Part shown: one piece after another, positions 35,194 to 44,696 of the stretch
Layout of the letters: each line of letters begins with the position of its first letter
Position numbering within the stretch: the first letter of the stretch is position 1
Source of the DNA: Desulfocicer sp963675955
Lineage (GTDB): Bacteria; Desulfobacterota; Desulfobacteria; Desulfobacterales; Desulfobacteraceae
Direction of reading: 5' to 3'
Assembly (NCBI GenBank): GCA_963675955.2
Contig: CAXXVR010000002.1
Coordinates: 124,001-188,000, forward strand
Length of the DNA: 64,000 nt
The notes under the pieces: generated by a model
The model's input: the letters and a program-made list of their open reading frames with translations, nothing else
The model's database searches: none
Told to the model about the DNA's origin: nothing
Translations under genes and position numbers: made by a program

Positions 35194-36889
35194 GTTTTAT
35201 ATATCCCTGTTTCTCCAGGAACAGCATCACCATTTGGGCGGCCTCTGCCTGGGTGGTGTTGGAGGTGTCTATGGTCAGTTCGGCACTGGTGGGTACAATA
35301 TAGGGGTCATCCACGCCGGTGACCCCTTTTATTTTACCCTGTTTAGCCTTGGCATAAAGTCCTTTTCTATCCCGGAGTTCACACACATCAAGGGGGGTAC
35401 TCATGTGGATTTCCACATATCCGCCATACTGGCTGATGAGATCTCTGTTGAATCGTCGGGACTCTTCATAGGGGGCAATGGGGGCGCAGATGGCAATGCC
35501 CCTGTTTTTGGTGATTTCGCTTGCCACAAATCCGATGCGCCGTACGTTGATCTCCCGGTGCTCCTTGGAGAAATTGAGTTCCTTGGAAAGATTGCTTCGT
35601 ACAATGTCACCGTCAAGCAGGGTCACGGGCCGGTCCCGCATTTCCATGAATTTCACGTACAATACCTTTGCAAGGGTGGATTTCCCGGCCCCGGACAGGC
35701 CTGTCATGAACAGAGTAAACCCCTGTTTGTGCCGGGGCGGGTGGGTTTTTTTAAGTTCTGCCACCACCTCGGGAAAGGCAAACCATTCCGGGATCTCCTC
35801 GTCAAACTCCAGGCACCGCCGCAATTCTGAAGAGCCTATGTCCCGTGTTTCCACATCTGGTTCAATTTCGTCGCGGAACAGATACCGTTTCTGAGCCGGG
35901 ACATAGGCCATGGGGTTCAGGGGTACCATTTCAATACCGATGGCCGGGCCATGGGCTTTTACCTCTTCCTGGGCTTGTCCCGGGGGATAGAACAGCTTAT
36001 CGCCACTTTCATGCATGAAGGGGTCTGCCTGGTCCGGGGCCACCATGAAATGGGTACACCCGAAATTTTTCTTGATAATGGCCTGGAGTACCGCCTCTTT
36101 GGGACCGGCCTTTCTGGTGGCAAAGGGTAAAAGTCCCAGCATGATCATGGTCTTGGGAAACTGGTGCACAAAGGCCTTGTAACAGTACACCGTGGTGAAA
36201 TGGTCCAGATCCCCCGGGGCCGGAAGGCCAGCCACAGGCTGGAGAAAGATATGTGCCCGGGCGTCCCTGGCCGCCTGCATGACCATCTCTTTATGGGCAC
36301 AGTGCAGCAGTTTTTCCGTGTGAAATCCGATGACGTTACGCCATCCGTTCTGGGTAAACCTGCGATGGGTTTCAGAGGGGGGGGTTCTCAGGTCCATGAA
36401 ATCAAAATGAAGCGGGTGATGAAGACCTTCAATAATGCCGCCGATGTACCAGGATTCTATTTTGTTGAACATATTGAACACCGAGGGGTGGAGATGTTCG
36501 TCCTCTGTGCCATAGATGGCCTGGGCTTCCAGGCGTTTGTCGGGTTTCCAGATGTCCTTTATGTGTAAAATGGCCAGAAGAAATCCTTCGGAATCACATA
36601 AACCCAGATCTTTTCCCGGTTCCAGGGAGGTGGCCAGGGCTTCAGGAATATCAAGGCAGATGGGAAGGGGCCACACCGTTCCATTGGCAAGACGGCTGTT
36701 GGCCAGCACCGATTCATAATCTTCCCGGACCATGAACCCGTTCAGTGGATAAAACGCACGGTTGCACAGAAGTTCCAGGTCGTATAGCTGCCGTTCGTTG
36801 AGATTGAATTTCGTCAGGCTCAGGGCCTCTTGTTTCAGACGCTCCACTCTTCTGAAGTGGACCATCAGGCTTTCTGAAAAATCATTCAT
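35168..36889 (-). CDS. ATP-sulfurylase-like domain fused to APS kinase (Sat-CysC), sulfurylase motifs lost
   Basis: The 573-residue protein has a Sat-like part (about 1-375) and an APS kinase (about 385-570). The kinase is intact: P-loop GLSGAGKST at 397-405, LLDGDIVRSNL, RIGFVASEI and YAKAKQGKIKGVTGVDDPY. It makes PAPS from APS. In the Sat part the catalytic QxRNPxHxxH is replaced by FHTEKLLHCAH (His190-His199), keeping only the two His, and the GRDHAG motif is replaced by VAPDQAD (283-289). ATP-sulfurylase activity is therefore unlikely; the domain may bind ligands or hold subunits. It sits beside a sulfotransferase gene, so PAPS supply is the evident job. Confidence 0.88.
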   Translation of the reverse strand: MNDFSESLMVHFRRVERLKQEALSLTKFNLNERQLYDLELLCNRAFYPLNGFMVREDYESVLANSRLANGTVWPLPICLDIPEALATSLEPGKDLGLCDSEGFLLAILHIKDIWKPDKRLEAQAIYGTEDEHLHPSVFNMFNKIESWYIGGIIEGLHHPLHFDFMDLRTPPSETHRRFTQNGWRNVIGFHTEKLLHCAHKEMVMQAARDARAHIFLQPVAGLPAPGDLDHFTTVYCYKAFVHQFPKTMIMLGLLPFATRKAGPKEAVLQAIIKKNFGCTHFMVAPDQADPFMHESGDKLFYPPGQAQEEVKAHGPAIGIEMVPLNPMAYVPAQKRYLFRDEIEPDVETRDIGSSELRRCLEFDEEIPEWFAFPEVVAELKKTHPPRHKQGFTLFMTGLSGAGKSTLAKVLYVKFMEMRDRPVTLLDGDIVRSNLSKELNFSKEHREINVRRIGFVASEITKNRGIAICAPIAPYEESRRFNRDLISQYGGYVEIHMSTPLDVCELRDRKGLYAKAKQGKIKGVTGVDDPYIVPTSAELTIDTSNTTQAEAAQMVMLFLEKQGYIKHDKRPDIF

Positions 36890-37109
36890 GGAGGATATGT
36901 CCCTTTTTTATTAACGCAAGCGTATCGGTCATTTCTGACCGCTGGTGTGCCAACAGGATCAGGATTGTGATTCACCTTCAATTTTAAGGTGTTTTGTAAA
37001 GATATTACCTTAGTATGCAGATATTACGGTGTCAAGATGGAAATTACAGGGGTGTTGTTCTCCATGGAATTGTTGTTTCTTTCCCCCTAATGGATGTAAG
37101 TATCTGGGT

Positions 37110-37222
37110 TGATAATGCAAGGGCTTGGCCATTGCCCCATATTTGCCTATTTGGGACGGTGTATCATACAAATGTGTGACCAGGCCCAAGTTGGTGAAGT
37201 TGGAGTGCTTGCCGAATATTAA
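37110..37222 (-). repeat. Palindromic element, copy 1 (degenerate)
   Basis: This copy lies in the gap between the Sat-CysC gene and the glycoside-hydrolase-like gene. Read on the minus strand it matches the copies at 43405 and 44697: AATATTCGG, then GCACTCCAACTTCACC-like left arm, a variable centre, and GGCAAATATGGGGCAATGG as right arm. It has more mismatches than the other two. The rest of the gap (36890-37109 and 37223-37250) shows no gene that I recognise. Confidence 0.6.
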
Positions 37223-37250
37223 CCAATGGATACCGGCAATAGGTCTGGCT

Positions 37251-38807
37251 TTAAGGGGTTTGATTTTTTCTGATATATTCCCGTACTGCCTGGTATTTAG
37301 GCGCAGTGTCATGATTTTGAAATGCCTGTTCCAACAGTCCCCAGCTGCCCCATTTGTTATAGGTCCCCGTGGAAGCAAAGGCAACAAAAAGGCCGCCACC
37401 GGCCCGGTGCCACCCGTTAAGATCTTTGAGATACAGTTTTTTCATTCTGGGATCACGATTCATGGTATGGAAAAGAAAGGTCAGCGTTTCATTGTTTTCT
37501 GCCCCCCGGGAGCCCACCAGATGTTGGCCGCCTTCGTAGGCCAGCAGTTCCAGACCAAAACTGGCGGCCGTGCCAGCATGGGTGGCCACTACTTTGTGAT
37601 TATTTTCAATGTCTTTTTCGCAAATATCAAACAGCTGTTCCTGGGTCATTTGAAGGGTGGGCAGAGATTTTGCAGGATTACCCAACGCATTGCCAAAGTA
37701 GGGGGCAATGGCCAGGGCATCCACTCTATGTCCGGCATCCAGATATTCCAGTATCTGGCGGCTGGTCCAGGGATTGGCAAATTGGGAGGCCAGTACCCTT
37801 ACCAGTCGTTTACTTGACTTAAATTGCTCTTCCCAGATATGAAAAATATCCAGGGCCCGCCGGGTATAATAGTACATGCGGGCCTTGACGGGGTCCTGGC
37901 TCAACCCGAGGTTAAGGCCCTGTTCCCTGCAGTATTTTGCCTGGGAAAACTGTTCATTCCAGGCCTCATTGGTGTATTCAATGTAGATTTTCAGGTCCGG
38001 GTCCAGGGTCTCTTTCACCATTTGTGCAAATTTTTCAATGTAGGCATCATCGGCCATGTGGGGCATGCAGAACCAGGGGTCCGCATGGAGGGTGTTGGCC
38101 AGAGCCACCATGTATTCCAGGGCCACACCGTTTTTAGCATCTTGGGTCTGCATGGTGGGCAGGGTACGTTGGAACCAGTGTTTTACCGGGGAGCCGTTGG
38201 TACCCATCCAGTCCATAAACCGAATGACTTTAAATGGTGCCCAGTTTTTGAGAAATTGGGGATGAAAAGGTTGTGTGGTGGCACTTTTTGCCATGGCCTT
38301 GGGAACGAGTTGAATATTTTTGATGGGGTCCAGATCATCCGTTTTTTCAAGGGAGAGAGAAATTCCTCTGGATGAGGGGTGGACCTTGACCAGAATCCGA
38401 CCGGGGGAGCGCTGAATTTCCATGGCATCGTTGTGCAGTCGAAGGGTACCGCTGCCCTCGTACTGGCAGATATATTCCCCCGGCGGGTAATCCCCGTTGG
38501 TGCGAATGATGAGGGTATCTGCGCTTTGACCGGGACGCAGCCACCGCACCCACCCAAGGGGAGACAGTACCAGGGGGGGGCCCTGGCCATAGGCTTGCCC
38601 TTTTATCTGGGATTGCCAGGGCTGGGATTGTTTAAAAAGGTCCTTGAAGGGAATTTCCGTGGACCAGTAACACACCCGGGAGAGATTTATGCCAAGGGGG
38701 GAATTGTCATTTTCCCATGCATTGACAGTATTTACCACACCAATATGCCATGCCAGTGTACAGCATAAAAATATATACCATCGGAGCATTTCATGGAATT
38801 TTTTCAT
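37251..38807 (-). CDS. Secreted glycoside-hydrolase-like protein
   Basis: The 518-residue protein has a signal peptide (about 1-31, AWHIGVVNTVNA before the cut). The early part carries a small beta-rich region (GEYICQYEGSGTLRL); the later part looks like a TIM-barrel hydrolase of clan A type: IYIEYTNEAWNEQF gives a likely acid/base Glu in NE, and LLAYEGGQHL a likely nucleophile Glu. It could trim or bind the exported polysaccharide. Related proteins are sometimes annotated as cellulose-binding; the substrate is unknown. ATG 38807 follows AAGGA by about 7 bases; the longer frame has no such support. It opens the 3' half of the polysaccharide locus. Confidence 0.7.
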   Translation of the reverse strand: MKKFHEMLRWYIFLCCTLAWHIGVVNTVNAWENDNSPLGINLSRVCYWSTEIPFKDLFKQSQPWQSQIKGQAYGQGPPLVLSPLGWVRWLRPGQSADTLIIRTNGDYPPGEYICQYEGSGTLRLHNDAMEIQRSPGRILVKVHPSSRGISLSLEKTDDLDPIKNIQLVPKAMAKSATTQPFHPQFLKNWAPFKVIRFMDWMGTNGSPVKHWFQRTLPTMQTQDAKNGVALEYMVALANTLHADPWFCMPHMADDAYIEKFAQMVKETLDPDLKIYIEYTNEAWNEQFSQAKYCREQGLNLGLSQDPVKARMYYYTRRALDIFHIWEEQFKSSKRLVRVLASQFANPWTSRQILEYLDAGHRVDALAIAPYFGNALGNPAKSLPTLQMTQEQLFDICEKDIENNHKVVATHAGTAASFGLELLAYEGGQHLVGSRGAENNETLTFLFHTMNRDPRMKKLYLKDLNGWHRAGGGLFVAFASTGTYNKWGSWGLLEQAFQNHDTAPKYQAVREYIRKNQTP

Positions 38808-38821
38808 TGTCAGTCCTTTTT

Positions 38822-38912
38822 GAGATCTGGGGACACCATACTTTGAGATCTGTAGATCTGGGGACACCATACTTAATTTTCATGTTCGCAGGAAGATAGG
38901 TATGTGTGTTTC
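38822..38912. repeat. GGACACCATACTT repeats, two adjacent units
   Basis: Two units of GATCTGGGGACACCATACTT lie 32 bases apart; the second continues TAATTTTCATG and AGGAAGATAGGTATG, forming a weak hairpin. The same motif recurs at 40443-40491 as a clean hairpin. The units lie just upstream of the signal-peptide start of the glycoside-hydrolase-like gene and on one side of the broken helicase-like gene. Confidence 0.65.
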
Positions 38913-39002
38913 CGGATATCTTTAAAATTAAAATTTATTGGAGATAAAATCCTAACCATCCAAAACCCCAAATTTATTCTTGAAATCATTGTAACTGCTC
39001 AC

Positions 39003-40306
39003 CTAATCAAACCGAATATCATTAGAAATCGCCTTGAAATGGAGTTTTCCACACGCAATTTTCCCCTCTACCACCTCATAGGCTTTGATATTCCGTGCCT
39101 TTTCTTCCTTCAGCATCCGGGAGATCTGCCGGGTCACCCGCTCCAGAATATCCTGATTCTGGAGCATGTCCGGCTTTTCCAGACCCCGGATGATCTTCAT
39201 GATGGCAAGGCTCGGCAGCATGGTATGATACATGATATCATCCATGATCTCCAGCGGGGTGCGTTGAAACTGCTTTTTGATTCCCCCCGGGGAGACCTCC
39301 ATAGACCTCCATGATCTTGTTGCCCTGGTTTTTCAGGGCAAATTTCTGGACCTCATCAAAGCCGCTGGTGCCGGTGGTGACTTCATAGCTCAGGGTATCA
39401 CTCCTGTGGCTCAGATCTTCATTTACCGCCACAATGCATTCCCGGATAAAAGATTCCTGATCCAGATCAAATTTATACAGCTCAGGGGTGATTTCTTCCA
39501 CCGGAACCCCTGATTTTTCAAGGGTTGTGGTAAGGATCTCCGCAGTCACCTCGTCCCGGTTAAAGGCCATGGTATCATTGAAATCCTTTTGCAGGGTATC
39601 TGCAAAGTGGTCGTAATTGTCATTGGCAATCACCGTTTCCTGTCCCGGGCAAAATAGCCTTCCCGTACATTGGCAATGTCGGCATATCCGGGGACTGGTC
39701 TTTGTACACCGATGCCAGGCTGTTTAATATTTCATCCTTGTAATACCGGGTGAGATCCGGCTGATTCCAGATGCGTTGAAAGATTTTCCGGGCCTGGGAT
39801 ATCTGGGCCGGATCCATGTTCTGGTAAATGACAGTATCAAAATTGATGTGGTTGATGGCATTCTTTAAGGGCTTGGGAGCGAATTCCAGGGAAGAGGAGC
39901 CCTGGAGCATGAAAGTGTCATCAATGAGCAGGAGGTTACCCTTGATGCGGCAGGCTTCGGTGGTACGCTTTATAATGACATGTTTTTTAATGAAATCGTA
40001 CATGGTCCGGGCCTGTTCAAAATGGTGGAGCTTGTTTTTTTCCATGATGTCGTATGTGTTGAACAGGGCCTCCTGGGGAGAGATGTCAAATTCCCGGGTG
40101 ACTTCATGACTGGCGGGGAGGGTTCTTGGATCCCGGATGATGAAGTTGATGGTGGCTACGTTTTTTAGATTGTCCCGGAGCATGGAAAACACCGCCAGGG
40201 TCAGCTTGTCGTTGATGATATTGACGGTTGTGTTTCTGCCGGTTTTCAGGCGGGTGTTGATTTTGTTGAGCAGGGTATCATCCAAGGGGGAATTGCTTGC
40301 CTCCAT
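39003..40306 (-). pseudogene. Broken PLD-like/helicase-associated gene, at least two frameshifts
   Basis: Three frames on the minus strand follow each other in one reading order. The first (40306-39620) has a PLD-like helical region with INTRLKTG, HVIIKRTTEAC, GSSSLEFAPKPLKNA and INFDTVIYQNMDP, similar to the N-terminal part placed before SNF2/DEAD helicases in some defence proteins. The second begins near 39640 (NYDHFADTLQKDFND) and the third near 39290 (QFQRTPLEIMDDIMYH). Breaks are at about 39625-39640 and 39280, and the frame ends at 39003. No helicase motif is left, and a core deletion is likely. The family name is uncertain, the disruption clear. Confidence 0.55.
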
Positions 40307-40442
40307 TCATGAATTTTGTATTTTAAATCAGGGACAAAAAAACATTTTATCATGAAAAACAAAAGTGACTTTGTCAAGAATTAAATTATACCGCTTCAGC
40401 ATGTTCCGTTATGCGGATGACATTGCCCTTGCTTCATAATTT

Positions 40443-40491
40443 CGGACACCATACTTAATTTTTTCTTTAAAGGAAGATAAGTATGGTCTCC
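40443..40491. repeat. GGACACCATACTTA hairpin
   Basis: GGACACCATACTTA (40444-40457) pairs with TAAGTATGGTCTCC (40478-40491) with one mismatch, around a 20-base AT-rich loop. The motif matches those at 38822-38912, so the two lie on opposite sides of the broken gene at 39003-40306. I see no further signal in the gap 40307-40625. Confidence 0.7.
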
Positions 40492-40625
40492 CCTGAACTT
40501 ATAAATTATGCTGAATTAAATCAAATTCTCCAAATACGATGTTGCGATATATCCATTGACACGCGTTGTTATTGTTTGGTACAGCATCCCAGATGCCAAC
40601 ATAATCCAATCACGAGGTCTTAAAA

Positions 40626-41657
40626 ATGCCAAAAAAAGCTCCTTTCTCTTTGATTCCAATCCTTGTCAGCTTCTTATTGTTGTGCGCCATCTTCGGTTGC
40701 GATTTTAACAATTCCAGTGGTTCCGGCACTTCTCCCACATCCACTGCGGAAAACCCCACCGCTGGTATTCCAACGCCAATCTATTCTGACAATGCATCTT
40801 AGCTTGCCCTTCCGGATAACCCGGATGAACACTCTGTGGATATCCTGTGGTTTTATCCCACCGTGCTGGAAGAGGGTAACATGCTGATGGATATCACCGA
40901 TCCTGAACTGCAGCTGGCAGCCCAGGAGACCATTGATCACCAGGCCAGCGTTTTCACGGGCAATGCCAATCTGTATGCCCCTTTCTACCGCCAGCTCAGC
41001 ATCAGCGGTTTCAGTCTGGAAGAGTCCAAGGTAAATGAACTGCTGGCCTATGGCCAGGATGACATGTGGCGGGCCATTGAATACTATCTGGACAATTACA
41101 ATAACGGCAAACCTTTTATCATTGCCGGTCACAGCCAGGGGTCAAGCAACCTGCTGGAAATTTTAAAAGCAAACTGGGGAAGCACCGGTAAAGAAGAGCT
41201 GCTGGTGGCAGCCTATCTCATCGGCTGGTCCATCACTCCTCTGGACATTGCGGCGAACCCCCTCATTCGCATGTGTGAAAGTCCCACAGACATCAATTGC
41301 TTTATTGCGTATAACTCCATGAAAGACGGGGTCCAGGATCAATCCATCCAGATCGTCGAAGGCACCTGGGTGACCAATCCCCTTTCCTGGGAAAGCCGTA
41401 CTGAAAACGGTGAAGTGGTGCCGGCGGATGAGAATCTTGGGGCCGTGTTTTTTCCAGAGGGAGAAGATCCCGTATACTATCCTTATTTCACATCTGCGCA
41501 AATCAAGGATTCCGGGCTGGTATGCGATGTGGCAGATCCAGGGTTGATAAGCCCTTCTGCCATGCCCGAGGGAATTTATCACCGGGATGATTATTCACTT
41601 TTTTATGAAAACCTGAAAGCCAATGCTCTGGAGAGAATTCTGGCCTTTGAGCAATAA
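40626..41657 (+). pseudogene. DUF3089-family lipoprotein, interrupted by one in-frame TAG
   Basis: From ATG 40626 the frame gives a lipoprotein signal (hydrophobic run ending LLLCAIFGCD, Cys at 25), a Ser/Thr/Pro-rich linker, then a TAG at 40800-40802, then an open frame to 41657. After the stop the DUF3089 domain is complete: LALPDNPDEH, VDILWFYPT, the alpha/beta-hydrolase nucleophile elbow AGHSQGS and IGWSITP. The residue expected at the stop is Trp (NAS-W-LALP), one base from TAG. Intact members are about 340-370 residues, and this one would be 342. It would be an outer-membrane or periplasmic hydrolase. Either a recent nonsense mutation or readthrough would explain it; the former is far simpler. 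Confidence 0.75.
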
Positions 41658-41802
41658 GCCACAATAAAAAAGGGAAGTTGATCTTAACTCGTCAGTCATA
41701 AGTTCTCCAATTTCTCACCACATAAGGTGTTCTGTTAAAGTTAGAATAAACACATGTGGTATGAAAATGAGAACTTAGGACTCATGAGATCTTAAGAATA
41801 AT

Positions 41803-42651
41803 ATGAAAAATATAAAAATCCATATCTGGCGACGGGCTGTTCAGACAGGGGTTGCTGTCCTTTTTATTATACTTCCCATACTGAACCAGACCGGGTTTAA
41901 CTTTATCTGGGGAAATTTTTTAAACATGCACGTGGGTTGTTTAACATTTTCAGATCCCCTGGCCGTTTTCCAGGTAGCCCTGAAAAATCATTACCTGCCC
42001 ATTGGACTTTTGATGGGTGCCGCAATGGTTTTGGCCATTGCGTTTTTATTGGGTACCGTTTTTTGTTCCTGGATTTGTCCCTTTGGATTGTTATCAGAAC
42101 TCGTGAACTCTTGTTCTTCCAGGGTATGGCCCCAAAAACTCAGAAACAGAAAAATTGAAACAAGAGGCTTTGCCGTAAAGGCCGCTGTTTTTTGCACCGT
42201 TTTTATGGTGTTCTGGCTTTTTTTTAACACACCTGTTTTAAATCAGGTATCAATGCCATTTCAATATTCCACGGTTTTTCAATATCTCGTTATGCAAAAA
42301 TACATTGCTCCGGCCTTTTGGTTTATGGGCGCTCTTCTATGGGCAGAATTTTTGTTTCAGAACCGTTTTTGGTGTCGTTGGATTTGCCCGCAATCTGTTC
42401 TTTTAATCGTTGCTAAGCGGCTCAATCCCTTTGGGCTTAAAATTGTTTTTAAAGCAAATAATTGTATCTCGCATGTTGCGCCATTTCCCTGCCACCAAGC
42501 CTGTTCACTGCACCTGGACCCCAAAGAGATGGATGGCTGGTACCTGGCTCAGTGCACCAATTGTGGAGATTGTGTGGATGCCTGTGCCAACACCGGTAAG
42601 GCGCTGGTTTACCAATGGTCTTTTCCTGGATTCATGGTGAAAAACCGGTAG
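41803..42651 (+). CDS. NapH/NosR-like membrane iron-sulfur protein
   Basis: The 282-residue product has about five membrane helices with two cytoplasmic-side CxxxCP motifs (FCSWICPFGLLSEL and WCRWICPQSVLL), and near the C-terminus a CxxCxxC-like site, CTNCGDCVDACANTG, for one [4Fe-4S] cluster. The quinol-linked electron-transfer proteins NapH, NosR and RdxA share this layout. A second cluster site is partly altered (CISHVAPFPCHQACSLH). No partner reductase is near. ATG 41803 starts MKNIKIHIWRRAVQTG. A broken second copy of the 5' end is at 45015-45125. Confidence 0.82.
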   Translation: MKNIKIHIWRRAVQTGVAVLFIILPILNQTGFNFIWGNFLNMHVGCLTFSDPLAVFQVALKNHYLPIGLLMGAAMVLAIAFLLGTVFCSWICPFGLLSELVNSCSSRVWPQKLRNRKIETRGFAVKAAVFCTVFMVFWLFFNTPVLNQVSMPFQYSTVFQYLVMQKYIAPAFWFMGALLWAEFLFQNRFWCRWICPQSVLLIVAKRLNPFGLKIVFKANNCISHVAPFPCHQACSLHLDPKEMDGWYLAQCTNCGDCVDACANTGKALVYQWSFPGFMVKNR

Positions 42652-42679
42652 CCACTCCATTAATAGATATTTTCCCACA

Positions 42680-42961
42680 TCAGACAATGCTTGGCAAGTA
42701 TGTTTCCCTGAGCGTGTGCATGGGGATAGTGTTAATACCACCGGAAAAGAGGCAGCAGGTTCCCAGCCCGACATGACCGGCGATATACTGGCCCAGAAAA
42801 TCCTGGATCGGTACCCGGATTTTCCGGTTATTCTCTGCACAGGTTTTTCTTTCCGGATTGATCATCAAAAGGCCGAAAAAATGGGCGTGAAAAAATTGTT
42901 GATCAAACCCGTGACTCAATCATGCATGGCCCACTCTGTTCGCAGTGCTCTGGATGAATGA
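42680..42961 (+). pseudogene. Receiver-domain fragment
   Basis: The frame to 42961 ends with the second half of a CheY-like receiver of the kind found at the C-terminus of hybrid kinases: DMTGDILAQKILDRYPD, VILCTGFS (the Thr site), EKMGVKKLLIKPV (the Lys site). The N-terminal half with the phosphoacceptor Asp is absent, replaced by unrelated sequence. The fragment follows the NapH-like gene by about 30 bases. It cannot be phosphorylated and is presumably debris. Confidence 0.6.
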
Positions 42962-43087
42962 TACCACAAAAGAACATTGCGCAAAGATGTCTGATCCCAG
43001 TCTTTAATGGCATGCCATGGCCTGCTTCATTTATCGGAAACAGAGGTTCAGGGCCATGTCCGGGAAAAAGACAGACCAGGTTAAATT

Positions 43088-43387
43088 TTAAAATAGTGGT
43101 CTGTCTCCCTTTTTACTGCCTTCGCCATAATCCCGGTGCCACCCCGGGGGAACGGGAATTTCGTCGTAAAGCCTTTCTCTTTCAGCCTCAAGAAGGCGAC
43201 GGGGGGATTCCATGAAATCAGCCGCACAGATAACCCGCCCACCGGATTCGGCGGAAAGCCCCTCCAGCCATTGAAGCCCTTCATGGCTTCTCATCAGGTG
43301 ATGGTCAAGGATCAGGGGGTCCACAGCACCTGCCAGCCGCACTGCGTTTTTCCAGGCCCGGTTTCGTTGACATGCTCCTGTCCCCAC
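43088..43387 (-). pseudogene. C-terminal fragment of a UPF0282-like metallo-beta-lactamase-fold protein
   Basis: The 99-residue frame matches the C-terminal third of UPF0282/MBL-fold proteins: VDPLILDHHLMRSHEG with the conserved Asp-His-His, then ICAADFMESPRRLLEAERERLY. The N-terminal metal-binding HxHxDH region is missing, and the upstream end is cut about 18 bases from the palindromic element at 43405. The fragment may have been truncated by insertion of that element or a linked rearrangement. The family function is unknown. Confidence 0.6.
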
Positions 43388-43404
43388 AAAGATTAAAAGT
43401 TTGT

Positions 43405-43511
43405 TAATATTCGGTCAGCGCCCCATCTTCACCTGTTTGGGGTTGCTCACATAGCGTTCGTACGCTACCCAGCCCCAAACAGGCGAGTATGGATCACTGC
43501 CCAAACATTTA
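43405..43511 (+). repeat. Palindromic element, copy 2
   Basis: A near-perfect inverted repeat: left arm GGTCAGCGCCCCATCTTCAC and on to CTGTTTGGGG, centre about 25 bases, right arm CCCCAAACAGGCGAGTATGG and on to CACTGCC. It is bounded by AATATTC and AAACATTTA. The copy at 44697 is its closest relative and has the same orientation. The remainder of the gap (43512-43814) has a further repeat at 43572-43623 (CATGGGCCACCGG ... CGGGGTCAGGC) but no gene that I recognise. Confidence 0.8.
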
Positions 43512-43814
43512 TATGAACACGCCCAATATTTACAAAAGTTTTTCCAGATTTGCCGGAATTTTGCGGGCTTGGTCACAGCATGGGCCACCGGTCACTGTTG
43601 GTGGGCCAACGGGGTCAGGCTATGTGGTATTAGATCCTGGGTTTTTATCAGGATCTATGCTTTTGACAAGCAACTGTGTATAAAGATAATTTTCAACAAA
43701 AGTGTCAATAACGCAAGCTTGACCCCTCCCCAGGGTGACCCATCTTGTGACCAAGGCCGAATTTTGTTATAACGGCCATATTCTTATAAAAAGTGATTCA
43801 TCACAAAGGAAAAA

Positions 43815-44660
43815 ATGAACCCGGATACACCATACTCCCATTGGCAGTATCGACTACACGAAATTATTTTTGAGGCAGACACCCGGGCCGGAAAATTGTT
43901 TGATATTTTCCTGATTCTGGCGATTTTACTGAGCGTGCTGGTGGTGATGCTTGACAGTGTGGCCACCATAAGCCATGCCCACGGAACCTGGTTGTTGATT
44001 TTGGAATGGGGGTTTACCCTTTTATTCACCCTGGAATATGTGTTGCGGCTGATCTGTGTGAAAAAACCCTTCCGGTATGCTGCAAGTCCCCTGGGTCTGG
44101 TGGATCTTCTGGCCATTCTTCCCACTTATATATCTCTGATCGTGTCGGGCAGTCAATATATGGTGGTTATCCGGGTACTCCGTGTATTAAGGGTATTCCG
44201 GGTGCTGAAACTGGCATCCTACCTGGGAGAGGCCAGGGTGCTTGCAAGTGCCTTGAAATCAAGCAGGCACAAAATTGTTGTTTTTCTGGTCACCGTCATG
44301 ACCCTGGTGGTTATTTTCGGTTCCCTGATGTATCTGATTGAAGGAATGGACAACGGATTTACCAGCATACCCAAGAGCATCTACTGGGCCATTGTGACCA
44401 TGACCACCGTGGGCTATGGGGATATTTCTCCCCAAACCCCCCTGGGGCAATTCATCGCCGCCATGATCATGATACTGGGCTATGGTATTATCGCAGTGCC
44501 CACGGGAATTGTGACATCGGAGCTCAGCCGGGTTTCCAGAAACCCTGTCTCCACCCAGAGCTGTCCTGTGTGCATGGCTGAGGGACACGACCATGATGCC
44601 GTGTTCTGCAAGTTTTGTTCGTCCCGGCTAAATCCTTCTTCTGAAATCAACGGGTCGTAA
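43815..44660 (+). CDS. Voltage-gated potassium channel (Kv type) with C-terminal zinc ribbon
   Basis: The 281-residue inner-membrane protein has six membrane helices. S4 is at about 120-133 (RVLRVLRVFRVLK, Arg every third position), then a pore with selectivity filter TTVGYGD (197-203) and S6 (LGYGIIAVPTGI). The C-terminal tail has CPVC (250-253) and CKFC (265-268), a probable zinc ribbon. It should pass K+ in response to membrane voltage. Prokaryotic KvAP-like channels are usually of this size without the ribbon. The gene is intact amid debris, flanked by two palindromic elements about 1.2 kb apart. Confidence 0.93.
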   Translation: MNPDTPYSHWQYRLHEIIFEADTRAGKLFDIFLILAILLSVLVVMLDSVATISHAHGTWLLILEWGFTLLFTLEYVLRLICVKKPFRYAASPLGLVDLLAILPTYISLIVSGSQYMVVIRVLRVLRVFRVLKLASYLGEARVLASALKSSRHKIVVFLVTVMTLVVIFGSLMYLIEGMDNGFTSIPKSIYWAIVTMTTVGYGDISPQTPLGQFIAAMIMILGYGIIAVPTGIVTSELSRVSRNPVSTQSCPVCMAEGHDHDAVFCKFCSSRLNPSSEINGS

Positions 44661-44696
44661 AGCCAGGGTACAGTTCATGAAACGGAAAATTTTCGG

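Noticed and set aside
37010..37399. 129-residue minus-strand frame
   Set aside because: It mostly covers the palindromic repeat and the end of the glycoside-hydrolase-like gene; no recognisable protein features.
37251..38807. Cellulose synthase-associated protein
   Set aside because: No cellulose synthase genes are present, and the catalytic-type NE and EGG motifs fit a hydrolase-like fold better.
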